29,379 nt of DNA from an uncultured Eubacteriales bacterium (GTDB lineage: Bacteria > Bacillota > Clostridia > Oscillospirales > Oscillospiraceae): contig URPD01000017.1 in assembly GCA_900549645.1 (NCBI GenBank), positions 1 through 29,379 on the forward strand. The letters are read 5' to 3'. Below the pieces are notes generated by a model. That model worked only from the letters and a program-made list of their open reading frames with translations. It was not told the DNA's origin and made no database searches. The position numbers and the translations under genes were made by a program. Of the stretch, positions 16,262-23,318 are shown piece by piece; position 1 is the stretch's first letter, and each line of letters opens with the position of its first letter.

Positions 16262-18193
16262 TCAAATATCCAGATTGACAACGTATTTTGCGTTGGCCTC
16301 TATCCATTCCTTGCGCGGCTCTACGTTTTCGCCCATGAGAATGGTGAATATCTCGTCTGCCTTGACGGCGTCGCCGAGCGTGATGCGGCGAAGCGAACGC
16401 TTTTCGGGGTCCATGGTCGTCTCCCACAGCTCGTGCGGATCCATTTCACCAAGACCCTTGAAGCGGCTGATGTCTATCTTCACGTTCGGGTTATCGCCGC
16501 GCATTTCGGCGGATATCCTGTCTCGCTCCTCATCGGAGTATGCTACGCGCTGAGTCTTGCCGCGGATTAGCTTATAAAGCGGCGGCACGGCGGAATACAC
16601 ATAGCCGTTTTCGATGAGCGGGCGCATGTATCTGAAGAAGAAGGTCAGAAGCAGGGTTCTGATATGGCTGCCGTCGACATCGGCATCGGCCATGATAATT
16701 ATCTTGTGGTAGCGGAGCTTTTCGATGTTAAACTCGTCTCCGATGCCGGCGCCAAGCGCTACTATCATGGGATAGAGCTTGTCGTTGCCGTAAATCTTAT
16801 CAGCTCTCGCCTTCTCGACGTTCAGCATCTTTCCCCACATGGCGAGGATAGCCTGAAAACGGCTGTCTCTGCCCTGAATCGCGGAGCCTGCAGCGGAGTC
16901 GCCCTCGACGATGTATATCTCGCAGAGGGACGGATCGCGCTCGTTGCAGTCCTGAAGCTTGTCGGGCAGCTGGCCGGACTCAAGTCCGGTCTTGCGGCGC
17001 ACGGATTCCTTGGCCTTGCGCGCGGCCTCGCGGGCGCGGTTTGCCATCATTGCCTTTTCGAGTATGGTCTTTGCGGTGGCTGGGTGCTCCTCAAAATAGG
17101 TCGCAAGCTGGTCGTTTACTATGCCGTCAACCAGAGTCCTGATATACGCGTTGCCGAGCTTCTGCTTGGTCTGACCCTCGAACTGCGCCTCAGGGAGCTT
17201 GACGGAGATAACTGCGGTGATGCCCTCGCGGACGTCCTCGCCGGAGACCTTATCGTCGCCCTTTATGGCATTGGTCTTCACGCCGTAGGCGTTTATGACG
17301 CGTGTGAGCGCGGTTTTGAAGCCCGTCTCATGCATACCGCCCTCAGGGGTATGGATATCGTTTGCAAAAGAGATAAGATTCTCGGCGTAGCTGTCGTTAT
17401 ACTGCAGGGCGATCTCGGCTATTGCGTCGCCCTTGGTGCCGCTGAGGTATATGACCTCCTCGTGCAGCGGGTTTTTATGGCGGTTGAGGTAATTTACAAA
17501 CTCACGAATACCGCCCTCATAGCACATGGAGTCGCTCTCGCCGTCCTCGGTGCGCTTATCGGCTATCTCGATATGCACGCCGCCGTTCAGAAATGCCTGC
17601 TCACGAAGTCTGGTGTGCAGTATCTCATAGTCATATACCGTGGTGTCGAAAAGCTCGGGGTCGGGCTTAAAGGTGACGACCGTGCCGTGCTTATCGGTCT
17701 CGCCGATTATCTTCATTTCCTGAGTTATCCCGCCGCGGGCAAACTTCATCTCGTATATCTTGCCGTCCTTATATACCTGGACCTCAAGCCACTCGGACAG
17801 AGCGTTTACGACAGATGCGCCGACGCCGTGCAGACCGCCGGAGACCTTATAGCCTCCGCCGCCGAACTTGCCGCCCGCGTGCAGCACGGTATATACGACC
17901 TCGAGCGCGGGTCTTCCGGTCTGCGCCTGTATATCAACGGGGATGCCGCGGCCGTTATCGGTGACGGTGATAGTGTTGCCGGGGTTGATGGTGACAGTTA
18001 TATGGTTGCAGAAGCCGGCAAGCGCCTCGTCGATGGCGTTGTCGACTATCTCATAAACCAGATGATGCAGTCCCGACGCAGAGGTAGAGCCGATATACAT
18101 GCCTGGGCGCTTGCGCACGGCTTCAAGTCCTTCGAGAACCTGAATCTGTGAAGCGTCATATTCGTTCATTTTACTTTCTATATTGTCTGCCAT
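16262..18193 (-). CDS. gyrB: DNA gyrase subunit B
   Basis: A 643-residue gyrase B, the ATPase subunit. The GHKL ATPase site is visible as EIVDNAIDEALAG (48-60), TDNGRGIPVD and GGLHGVGASVVNALS. The transducer domain follows. The TOPRIM domain has EGDSAAGSA (430-438), the metal-binding MADADVDGSH (501-510) and the closing PPLYKL. Two positions in the quinolone-related region differ from E. coli: Ala435 for Gly429 and Trp453 for Lys447. Length is typical for Gram-positive GyrB, without the E. coli insertion. The ribosome site is GGAGG. It follows remB by 22 bp. Confidence 0.98.
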   Translation of the reverse strand: MADNIESKMNEYDASQIQVLEGLEAVRKRPGMYIGSTSASGLHHLVYEIVDNAIDEALAGFCNHITVTINPGNTITVTDNGRGIPVDIQAQTGRPALEVVYTVLHAGGKFGGGGYKVSGGLHGVGASVVNALSEWLEVQVYKDGKIYEMKFARGGITQEMKIIGETDKHGTVVTFKPDPELFDTTVYDYEILHTRLREQAFLNGGVHIEIADKRTEDGESDSMCYEGGIREFVNYLNRHKNPLHEEVIYLSGTKGDAIAEIALQYNDSYAENLISFANDIHTPEGGMHETGFKTALTRVINAYGVKTNAIKGDDKVSGEDVREGITAVISVKLPEAQFEGQTKQKLGNAYIRTLVDGIVNDQLATYFEEHPATAKTILEKAMMANRAREAARKAKESVRRKTGLESGQLPDKLQDCNERDPSLCEIYIVEGDSAAGSAIQGRDSRFQAILAMWGKMLNVEKARADKIYGNDKLYPMIVALGAGIGDEFNIEKLRYHKIIIMADADVDGSHIRTLLLTFFFRYMRPLIENGYVYSAVPPLYKLIRGKTQRVAYSDEERDRISAEMRGDNPNVKIDISRFKGLGEMDPHELWETTMDPEKRSLRRITLGDAVKADEIFTILMGENVEPRKEWIEANAKYVVNLDI

Positions 18194-18215
18194 TTGGTGC
18201 CTCCGAGTAATAATA

Positions 18216-18479
18216 TTATGCGTTTACCGCGCCCGCCTCTGCGCGGCGCAGCAGGGTTGCCGCAGCCATCTGGCTGAGATACACGGCAGTTTTTTCTCCC
18301 GATCTGTACACTACGAAGGATTTGGGAATGTCCTCCGCGGCGTTTATCACATGACCCGCCTTTTCGGACATGGTCAGATATTTTCTTGTAATACGGGATT
18401 GAGAGGTTATATCTAGGTCAAAGATGCCGATTATTCCGGCGGTGTCGATGACCGTACCCTTGCCGAGATGCAGATACAT
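18216..18479 (-). CDS. remB: RemB-like DUF370 regulator
   Basis: An 87-residue protein of the DUF370/RemA-RemB family. Its opening MYLHLGKGTVIDTAGIIGIFDLD matches the family, and its place between recF and gyrB is where Bacillus keeps remB (yaaB). In Bacillus, RemA and RemB regulate biofilm matrix genes; RemA is a DNA-binding protein that wraps DNA. A matrix role in this organism is not shown. Its ATG overlaps the recF stop by ATGA. A C-terminal Ala-rich tail (LLRRAEAGAVNA) is unremarkable. Confidence 0.85.
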   Translation of the reverse strand: MYLHLGKGTVIDTAGIIGIFDLDITSQSRITRKYLTMSEKAGHVINAAEDIPKSFVVYRSGEKTAVYLSQMAAATLLRRAEAGAVNA

Positions 18480-19579
18480 CAGTGAATTCTCCCGTTTTCA
18501 ACGAACAGCACCTTTCCTCCGGTGCGGCTCGATATTTCCTCGTCCTCACAGCAGGTGATGAGCGTCTGTCCGCCGCCGATGCGGTTGAGGACAAATTTCT
18601 GCCGCTTCTCGTCAAGCTCCGAGAGAACATCGTCCAGCAGGAGTATCGGATATTCCCCGGTCTCGGCGAGGAATATCTCCCGCTCGGCAAGCTTCATTGA
18701 AAGCGCTGCGGTGCGCGTCTGCCCCTGAGAAGCGAAGCTCCGCGCTGGGCGGCCGTTTATGAATATCTCAAGGTCGTCCTTATGCGCGCCCGTGAGGCAC
18801 TGTCCGCTGTCAAGCTCCGCGCGGCGGTGCGCCTCCTGATGCTCGCAGATATCATAATATATCTCCTTCGCGCTGCCGTAGACGTTTTTCACGGTGCTTA
18901 CGGTTTTGTATTTAATTTCCAGTTCTTCGCCGCTGCCGGAGAATTCCGAGTGGATTGGCCTCGCTGCCTCGTCAAGCCGTGCGGCAAAGGCCGCGCGGTA
19001 GCGTATCAGCTGTGCGGATGCCCGGCACATCGCATCCGAAAATTCATCCAGCGCGTCAAGCAGGCTGGGCTTTTCATGCCAGTCTTTCAGTATACGCGAT
19101 TTGTTCTCGTAGAGCTTATTGAAGTCGGACAAAAGCTCCGCGTAGCGCGGCCTGATCTGGCTTATCGCGTTATCAAGCAGCCGACGGCGCACTGCGGCGC
19201 CCTCCTTGATGAGGTTCAGATCGTCCGGGCAGAAGAGCACCGCGTTTATCACTTCCGACAGCTCCGACGCGGATTTTCTCACACCGTTGACCGTTATCTT
19301 TTTCGCCGTGCCTGGCTGCATGATTATCCTTATCGTCTGCTCGCGGTCGTGACTCGTGACGTCGGCAAGTATCTCCGCCGCCGAGTATCCGAACCCGGTC
19401 AGCTCCCGGTCAAACCTCGTGCGGAAGCTCTTTCCGCAGGAGAGCATGTACACGGCTTCGAGAAGATTCGTCTTTCCCTGCGCGTTGCGGCCTGATATCA
19501 CGTTTGTCCCGCTGGAAAACTCCGCCGTGTCCCATTCGTAATTTCTGAAGCCGTTAAGCGCGATCTTATTGACCTTCAT
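18479..19579 (-). CDS. recF: recombination mediator RecF
   Basis: A 366-residue SMC-like ATPase that with RecO and RecR loads RecA onto gapped DNA. Walker A is GRNAQGKTN (30-38). The signature is ASQGQTRTAALSMKLAE, with ATPase signature core SQGQ. Walker B and D-loop are PILLLDDVLSELDEKRQ. Length is normal. It begins with an ATGA overlap with the S4 gene and ends with one onto remB, so the three are tightly coupled. This dnaN-S4-recF order is the standard Firmicutes origin layout. Confidence 0.97.
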   Translation of the reverse strand: MKVNKIALNGFRNYEWDTAEFSSGTNVISGRNAQGKTNLLEAVYMLSCGKSFRTRFDRELTGFGYSAAEILADVTSHDREQTIRIIMQPGTAKKITVNGVRKSASELSEVINAVLFCPDDLNLIKEGAAVRRRLLDNAISQIRPRYAELLSDFNKLYENKSRILKDWHEKPSLLDALDEFSDAMCRASAQLIRYRAAFAARLDEAARPIHSEFSGSGEELEIKYKTVSTVKNVYGSAKEIYYDICEHQEAHRRAELDSGQCLTGAHKDDLEIFINGRPARSFASQGQTRTAALSMKLAEREIFLAETGEYPILLLDDVLSELDEKRQKFVLNRIGGGQTLITCCEDEEISSRTGGKVLFVENGRIH

Positions 19580-19788
19580 TCCGCCGCTATCTCGAACGCA
19601 AAGCGGTCAAATTCCACCTTGTCGCCCGGACGGAGCTTTTTGCCGCGCATGGTACAGACCTCTCCGTTGACCTTCACAAGGCCGTCCGCAATGACGTTCT
19701 TCGCTTCCCCGCCGGTACCGACCGCGGCGGCGTACTTCAAAAGCGCGTCAAGCTTTATAAATTCTGTATTTATAATTATTTTTTCCAT
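19576..19788 (-). CDS. yaaA: S4-domain RNA-binding protein (YaaA/RlbA type)
   Basis: A 70-residue protein made of one S4 RNA-binding domain: IKLDALLKYAAAVGTGGEAK, then DGLVKVNGEVCTMRGKKLRPGD, the loop that holds the conserved V-N-G and K-L-x-x-G-D. It sits between dnaN and recF as in Bacillus, where the equivalent protein has been linked to large ribosomal subunit assembly. Its start lies 23 bp after dnaN. Confidence 0.92.
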   Translation of the reverse strand: MEKIIINTEFIKLDALLKYAAAVGTGGEAKNVIADGLVKVNGEVCTMRGKKLRPGDKVEFDRFAFEIAAE

Positions 19789-19811
19789 TTTTATCTCTTT
19801 TCAAAAATGAC

Positions 19812-20924
19812 TCATGCACCGGCGTGGAGACGCACGGGGAGTATCATATAGGTGAAATTCTCGCTGCCGTCCGCCGCCTTCACAATGCAGGGGGAGGAGG
19901 CCGTGTTCAGGCAGATTTTCAGCTTCTCGGTGCCGGACGCCTTAAAGGCGTCCATGAGATAACGATCGTTGAAGCCTATCTCAAGCCCGTCGCCGCTGCC
20001 CTCGCAGGTGCAGACGTCCTCGGCCTTGCCGATGGGCGTGGCGCAGGTGCAGTCAATTGCGCCGTCGCCGAATATCATGCGGATTGGGCTGCTGTTCTTC
20101 TCGCTTACGATAAGCGCGACGCGGTCTATGGTGGACATCATCTCGCTGCGCTCAACCTCGATCTCGATGCGGAAGTTATCGGGGATGGATTTGCGGTAAT
20201 TGAGGAATTCGCCCTCAAGGCGGCGGGTGATGACGACGGTCTCGCCTATTGTGAAGGATATGTGCTTCGAGCCTACCGCGACGGACACGGTATCGTCGCT
20301 GTCGGCGCAGATGCGTTCGATATCGGCGAGCGCGGAGCCGGGGACGACAAAGCTGCAATTTTCCATCTTTGCGCTTTCAAGCTTCTCGCAGCGCTTCGCA
20401 AGACGGTACCCGTCGACGGAGACGAGTGTGAGCATGTCCTCCTCGACCTCGAACAGCGTACCGGTGTATATCGGACGGACGTCGCTGTCAGAGACGGCAA
20501 AGATGGTCTGGTTTATCATGCTCTTGAGTATCTTCTGCGGGAGGGAAATGTTATTCAGGCTGTCGACTGCGGGCATTTCGGGGTAATCGTCGGCATTGAT
20601 GCCCATAAAGTTGAATTCGCTTTTTCCGCATTTGACGTTGACGTTATTGTTCGAGTCCGAACTGATGGTGACGATGCCGTCCGGCAGTCTGCGGATCATC
20701 TCGCCGAAGAAGCGCGCGCCGACTACGATGCTGCCCTGCTCGGCGATGTCCGCCGCAATGTTCGTGTATATGCCCTTCTTCAGGTCGTAGCCCGTTACGC
20801 GCAGGTCGATACCGGCCTGGAGCAGCAGACCCTCAAGCGCCGGGATAGGGCTTTTGGATGCTGTTGCTCTGGAGGCAATGGTGCAGGCGGACTGAAGAAT
20901 ATATTTTTCGCATGAGATTTTCAT
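19812..20924 (-). CDS. dnaN: DNA polymerase III beta subunit (sliding clamp)
   Basis: A 370-residue beta clamp, which forms a dimeric ring on DNA and tethers the polymerase. The family features are visible: three repeated domains, with ISSDSNNNVNVKCGKSEF near the end of the first, VSVDGYRLAKR in the second and YMILPVRL at the C-terminus, the M-P-x-R-L motif next to the partner-binding pocket. The ribosome site is GGAGG. It is the first gene after the candidate origin and starts the dnaN-S4-recF-remB-gyrB-gyrA run. Confidence 0.97.
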   Translation of the reverse strand: MKISCEKYILQSACTIASRATASKSPIPALEGLLLQAGIDLRVTGYDLKKGIYTNIAADIAEQGSIVVGARFFGEMIRRLPDGIVTISSDSNNNVNVKCGKSEFNFMGINADDYPEMPAVDSLNNISLPQKILKSMINQTIFAVSDSDVRPIYTGTLFEVEEDMLTLVSVDGYRLAKRCEKLESAKMENCSFVVPGSALADIERICADSDDTVSVAVGSKHISFTIGETVVITRRLEGEFLNYRKSIPDNFRIEIEVERSEMMSTIDRVALIVSEKNSSPIRMIFGDGAIDCTCATPIGKAEDVCTCEGSGDGLEIGFNDRYLMDAFKASGTEKLKICLNTASSPCIVKAADGSENFTYMILPVRLHAGA

Positions 20925-21166
20925 TTCGTTTCCTCCGATAAAAATTTTTCTGTAAGTAATAAATAAAGGATAATATTATAGTTGTAGTTGTTGTAGACAA
21001 AATTTTTGTGGAAAAGCCGCTGAAAGCCTTGATAATAAAGAAAAAATGCTGTTGAAAAAATTGTTTCTAATTTCAGAGTTTTTAACACGGCCTGTTGGCT
21101 GAAAATTTCTCAACACGCGATCTTTGAACTTTCAACAGGCAGAATGTTAAAAGCAGTGGGCTTGAA
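20925..21166. other. oriC: candidate replication origin (oriC) in the dnaA-dnaN gap
   Basis: A 242-bp AT-rich gap without genes. The best DnaA box is TGTGGAAAA at 21007-21015 (TTTTCCACA on the other strand, one mismatch to TTATCCACA). Weaker relatives are TGTTGAAAA 21050-21058, TTTTTAACA 21079-21087, CTTTCAACA 21129-21137 and TGTTAAAAG 21145-21153. Next to the best box is TAG-TTG-TAG-TTG-TTG-TAG (20979-20996), resembling DnaA-trios. Beyond it, 20937-20980 is very A/T-rich and could be the unwinding element. The dnaN promoter must also lie here; TATAAT (minus strand, 20975-20980) is a candidate -10 without a good -35. Confidence 0.65.
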
Positions 21167-22474
21167 TCAGACCGAATTGATGTTCGACGTGATGTCTCTT
21201 ACCGTGGCCGCCATGTTCGCGTCAGTGACCAGCAGATCCTCCACCTTGCGGATGGAGCTGAGCACAGTCGCGTGATTTCGTCCCTCATACTGAGCGCCGA
21301 TATCTTTGAGCGACAGGTTCGTCAGCGAGCGCATGAGGTACATGGAAACCTGACGCGCTATCGCCGTGTTCTTCGAGCGGTTCTGACCGCGAAGATCGTC
21401 TTCGTTCAGCGAGTAGTAGCGCGCCGTCTCGCGGATGATGCAGTCCGGCGTTGGAATATATGTCCCTATGCGGATGACGTCCTTTATGGCGCGTTTCACG
21501 GAGTCTATGGTTATAACGTCATTAAGAATCTCTTTGTACGCTGTGAGGCGTTTTATGACGCCCTCAAGCTGTCTAATGTTCGCCGTGATATTTGACGCTA
21601 TGTACTCCACGGCGTCGTCAGAGAGCAGCAGACCGAGCTGTGCGGCCTTGTTTCTGATTATCGCCATGCGCGTCTCAAAATCTGGCGGCTGGATATCCGC
21701 CATCAGGCCACCCTCAAAGCGGGTGTGCAGACGGTCATCCAGCAAGGACATCTCCATCGGCGGCCGGTCGGACGTGAGGACTATCTGGTGCCCGGCCTCG
21801 TAGATGTTATTGAAGGTATGAAAGAACTCGTTCTGCGTCTGCTGCTTGCCGGCGATGAACTGAATATCGTCGACGAGGAACAGATCGACGTTTCTGTATT
21901 TAGTTCTGAAGTCCTCGGCGGTGCCGTCCTTGATGGCCTTGACGAGCTGTATCGTGAACTCGTCGCCCTTGACGTAGGCGATTTTCTTCGACGGGTCGCG
22001 GTCGTGTATGGCCTGACCTATCGACAGGAGAAGATGCGTCTTTCCGAGTCCCGAATTGCCGTAGATGAAGAGGGGATTATACGCCTTTCCCGGATTTTCC
22101 GCCACGGCGATGGCCGCCGCGTGAGCGAAGCGGTTGGAGTTGCCGACGATGAAGCGGTCAAAGGTGTACCCGGCCATTTCGGGGAGGGAGTTCTCGTCCT
22201 TCTTCTTGCTCTCATAGTCGTTTATTTCGTCTCCGGCGAGTATGAGCAGGTCAAAATCGCAGGAGAAGAGATCGGACAGCGCAGCTTTTATCGTCTCCCC
22301 AAAGCGGGAGCTTATGATACTGCGCTTGAAATCCGTTGTGGTGTGCAGGACGAGACGGCAGTCGTCAATCTCTATCGGCTCACAATCAGAAAACCATGTG
22401 GTTATAGCCGTCGGCGTGAGCTGAGATGATAAAATTCTTATAATTTCCTTCCAAATATCGTTGAGAGAGTTCAT
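21167..22474 (-). CDS. dnaA: chromosomal replication initiator DnaA
   Basis: A 435-residue initiator, counted from the ATG at 22474 (MNSLNDIWKEIIRILSSQ). That start has GAGG upstream, and the upstream in-frame codons overlap the promoter. Domain I (about 1-80) has LTPTAITTWF. A short linker follows. The AAA+ domain has Walker A GNSGLGKT (139-146), Walker B LFLVDDIQFI (about 198-207) and LTSDRPPMEMSLLDDRLHTR. Domain IV ends with the DNA-binding signature YEGRNHATVLSSIRKVE. It melts oriC and regulates its own transcription in many bacteria. A DnaA-box-like TTATCCATT overlaps the -10 of its promoter. Confidence 0.97.
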   Translation of the reverse strand: MNSLNDIWKEIIRILSSQLTPTAITTWFSDCEPIEIDDCRLVLHTTTDFKRSIISSRFGETIKAALSDLFSCDFDLLILAGDEINDYESKKKDENSLPEMAGYTFDRFIVGNSNRFAHAAAIAVAENPGKAYNPLFIYGNSGLGKTHLLLSIGQAIHDRDPSKKIAYVKGDEFTIQLVKAIKDGTAEDFRTKYRNVDLFLVDDIQFIAGKQQTQNEFFHTFNNIYEAGHQIVLTSDRPPMEMSLLDDRLHTRFEGGLMADIQPPDFETRMAIIRNKAAQLGLLLSDDAVEYIASNITANIRQLEGVIKRLTAYKEILNDVITIDSVKRAIKDVIRIGTYIPTPDCIIRETARYYSLNEDDLRGQNRSKNTAIARQVSMYLMRSLTNLSLKDIGAQYEGRNHATVLSSIRKVEDLLVTDANMAATVRDITSNINSV

Positions 22475-22514
22475 AATTACATACCTCGCCGATGATATAT
22501 CTTTTAACTTATCC

Positions 22515-22543
22515 ATTATATCAAAAATCGCGCTGCCTTGCAA
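22515..22543 (-). promoter_or_regulatory. dnaA promoter
   Basis: On the minus strand -35 TTGCAA (22538-22543) and -10 TATAAT (22515-22520) are 17 bp apart, with an extended TG (TGATATAATG). The start point would give a 5' leader of about 30 nt before the ATG. TTATCCATT (22509-22517, two mismatches from the DnaA box) overlaps the -10 and could allow autoregulation. Confidence 0.78.
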
Positions 22544-22573
22544 GATATAAATATAATATAGAAGAGAATAAAA

Positions 22574-22600
22574 GACACAGCTGAAACTGTCAGCTGTGTC
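22574..22600 (-). terminator. terminator insulating the dnaA promoter
   Basis: GACACAGCTGA (22574-22584) pairs with TCAGCTGTGTC (22590-22600) around a 5-nt loop. In the minus direction the stem is followed by TTTTATTCTC. It would stop readthrough from the mscL side just before the dnaA promoter. No gene on the plus strand needs it. Confidence 0.8.
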
Positions 22601-22639
22601 TCAGCTTGTCAAAAAAGTCATTGATGTATCAAGACTTTT
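22601..22639. repeat. hairpin whose left arm recurs at 29305 (copy 1)
   Basis: The 21 bases at 22601-22621 are identical to 29305-29325. Here AAAAGTC (22613-22619) pairs with GACTTTT (22633-22639), and TTGAT (22621-22625) with ATCAA (22628-22632), leaving A620 bulged. Both copies directly follow a hairpin terminator. This suggests a dispersed, hairpin-forming repeat associated with terminators. Confidence 0.6.
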
Positions 22640-22814
22640 GGACGGCGGTTTATTGTATTTGAGGCGGGCCTTTTCTCGCTGCGGCTCGGTCACGGCGCGG
22701 CTCTGACATGCCACCGGCATGTCATTCACTACCGCGCCGCCGCTGCGCTACCCCTCAAGCTCCCCCGCTGCTCTCTTATCTGTGCCCTGCTGCACATGTT
22801 TTTTTGACTGACTG
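22640..22814. repeat. GC-rich nested palindromic element, non-coding
   Basis: No gene is seen here. The core is a perfect palindrome arm pair GACATGCC (22705-22712)/GGCATGTC (22716-22723). Around it CGGCGCGG (22693-22700) pairs with CCGCGCCG (22732-22739), and further out TTGAGG (22659-22664) with CCTCAA (22753-22758). The element is much richer in G+C than the AT-rich DNA on the dnaA side. It lies between two terminators, so it is either little transcribed or part of the mscL operon's 3' end. It looks like a REP/MITE-style module or a structured element. Confidence 0.55.
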
Positions 22815-22853
22815 CCACAAAAGGCACAGCCATTTTGGCTGTGCCTTTTGTGG
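22815..22853. terminator. terminator of the parA-parB-serS-mscL operon
   Basis: A 17-bp perfect stem: 22815-22831 pairs with 22837-22853 around a 5-nt loop. In the minus direction the core is GGCACAGCC/GGCTGTGCC followed by TTTT. It begins 8 bp beyond the mscL stop. Symmetric A and T tracts allow function in both directions. Confidence 0.9.
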
Positions 22854-22860
22854 TATGTAG

Positions 22861-23289
22861 TTACTTTTTCTTCAGTTCTTCGAGAATCTCGGTCAGAAGC
22901 TCCTCGGTGGTAGGCTTGGGGTCTGCCTCCGCTTCCTCCTCCTTCTGCTTCTCGGTCAGACTGCGTGCGGTGTTGAACGCCTTGATTATGAAAAACACCA
23001 CGAGCGCTATAAGCAAAAAGTCTATGACCGTTCCGATGAAATTACCGAAGCCGATGGTGATCGCCTCGCGCACCACCTCGCCGTCTACGATCTCGGCGGG
23101 GCGGACGAGGAGATTCAGCGCGCTCATGTCGCGCGTGCCGCATATCCAGCTTATAAACGGCATGAGCAGGTCGTTTACAAGAGAGGTCGTGATCTTGCCA
23201 AAGGCAGTTGCGATGACGACGCCGACGGCCATATCGAGAACGTTGCCGCGGCTGATAAAGGCTTTGAATTCTTCAAATAGCTTCTTCAT
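22861..23289 (-). CDS. mscL: large-conductance mechanosensitive channel MscL
   Basis: A 142-residue channel that opens under membrane tension to release solutes on hypo-osmotic shock. The start is the ATG at 23289, with AGGAGA upstream; a longer reading in this frame overlaps serS and is rejected. The N-terminal amphipathic helix MKKLFEEFKAFISRGNVLDM leads into pore helix TM1 DMAVGVVIATAFGKITTSLV. TM2 lies around GTVIDFLLIALVVFFIIKAF, followed by a charged cytoplasmic helix ending LLTEILEELKKK. It is the last gene of the parA-parB-serS-mscL unit, 29 bp after serS, and its terminator follows at once. Confidence 0.96.
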   Translation of the reverse strand: MKKLFEEFKAFISRGNVLDMAVGVVIATAFGKITTSLVNDLLMPFISWICGTRDMSALNLLVRPAEIVDGEVVREAITIGFGNFIGTVIDFLLIALVVFFIIKAFNTARSLTEKQKEEEAEADPKPTTEELLTEILEELKKK

Positions 23290-23318
23290 GCGTTTATCTC
23301 CTGTAAAATATTTACTTT

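Noticed and set aside
14013..16553. A very long plus-strand open frame (846 codons) opposite gyrA
   Set aside because: It lies antisense to an unmistakable gyrA, has no recognisable domain, and reflects the high-GC codon pattern.
16664..18151. A 495-codon plus-strand frame opposite gyrB
   Set aside because: Shadow of gyrB; the composition is Leu/Val/Ala repeats typical of antisense reading, with no ribosome site or domain.
22475..22543. Longer dnaA start
   Set aside because: The extension overlaps the predicted promoter, and the family N-terminus begins at MNSLNDIWKEI with its own ribosome site.
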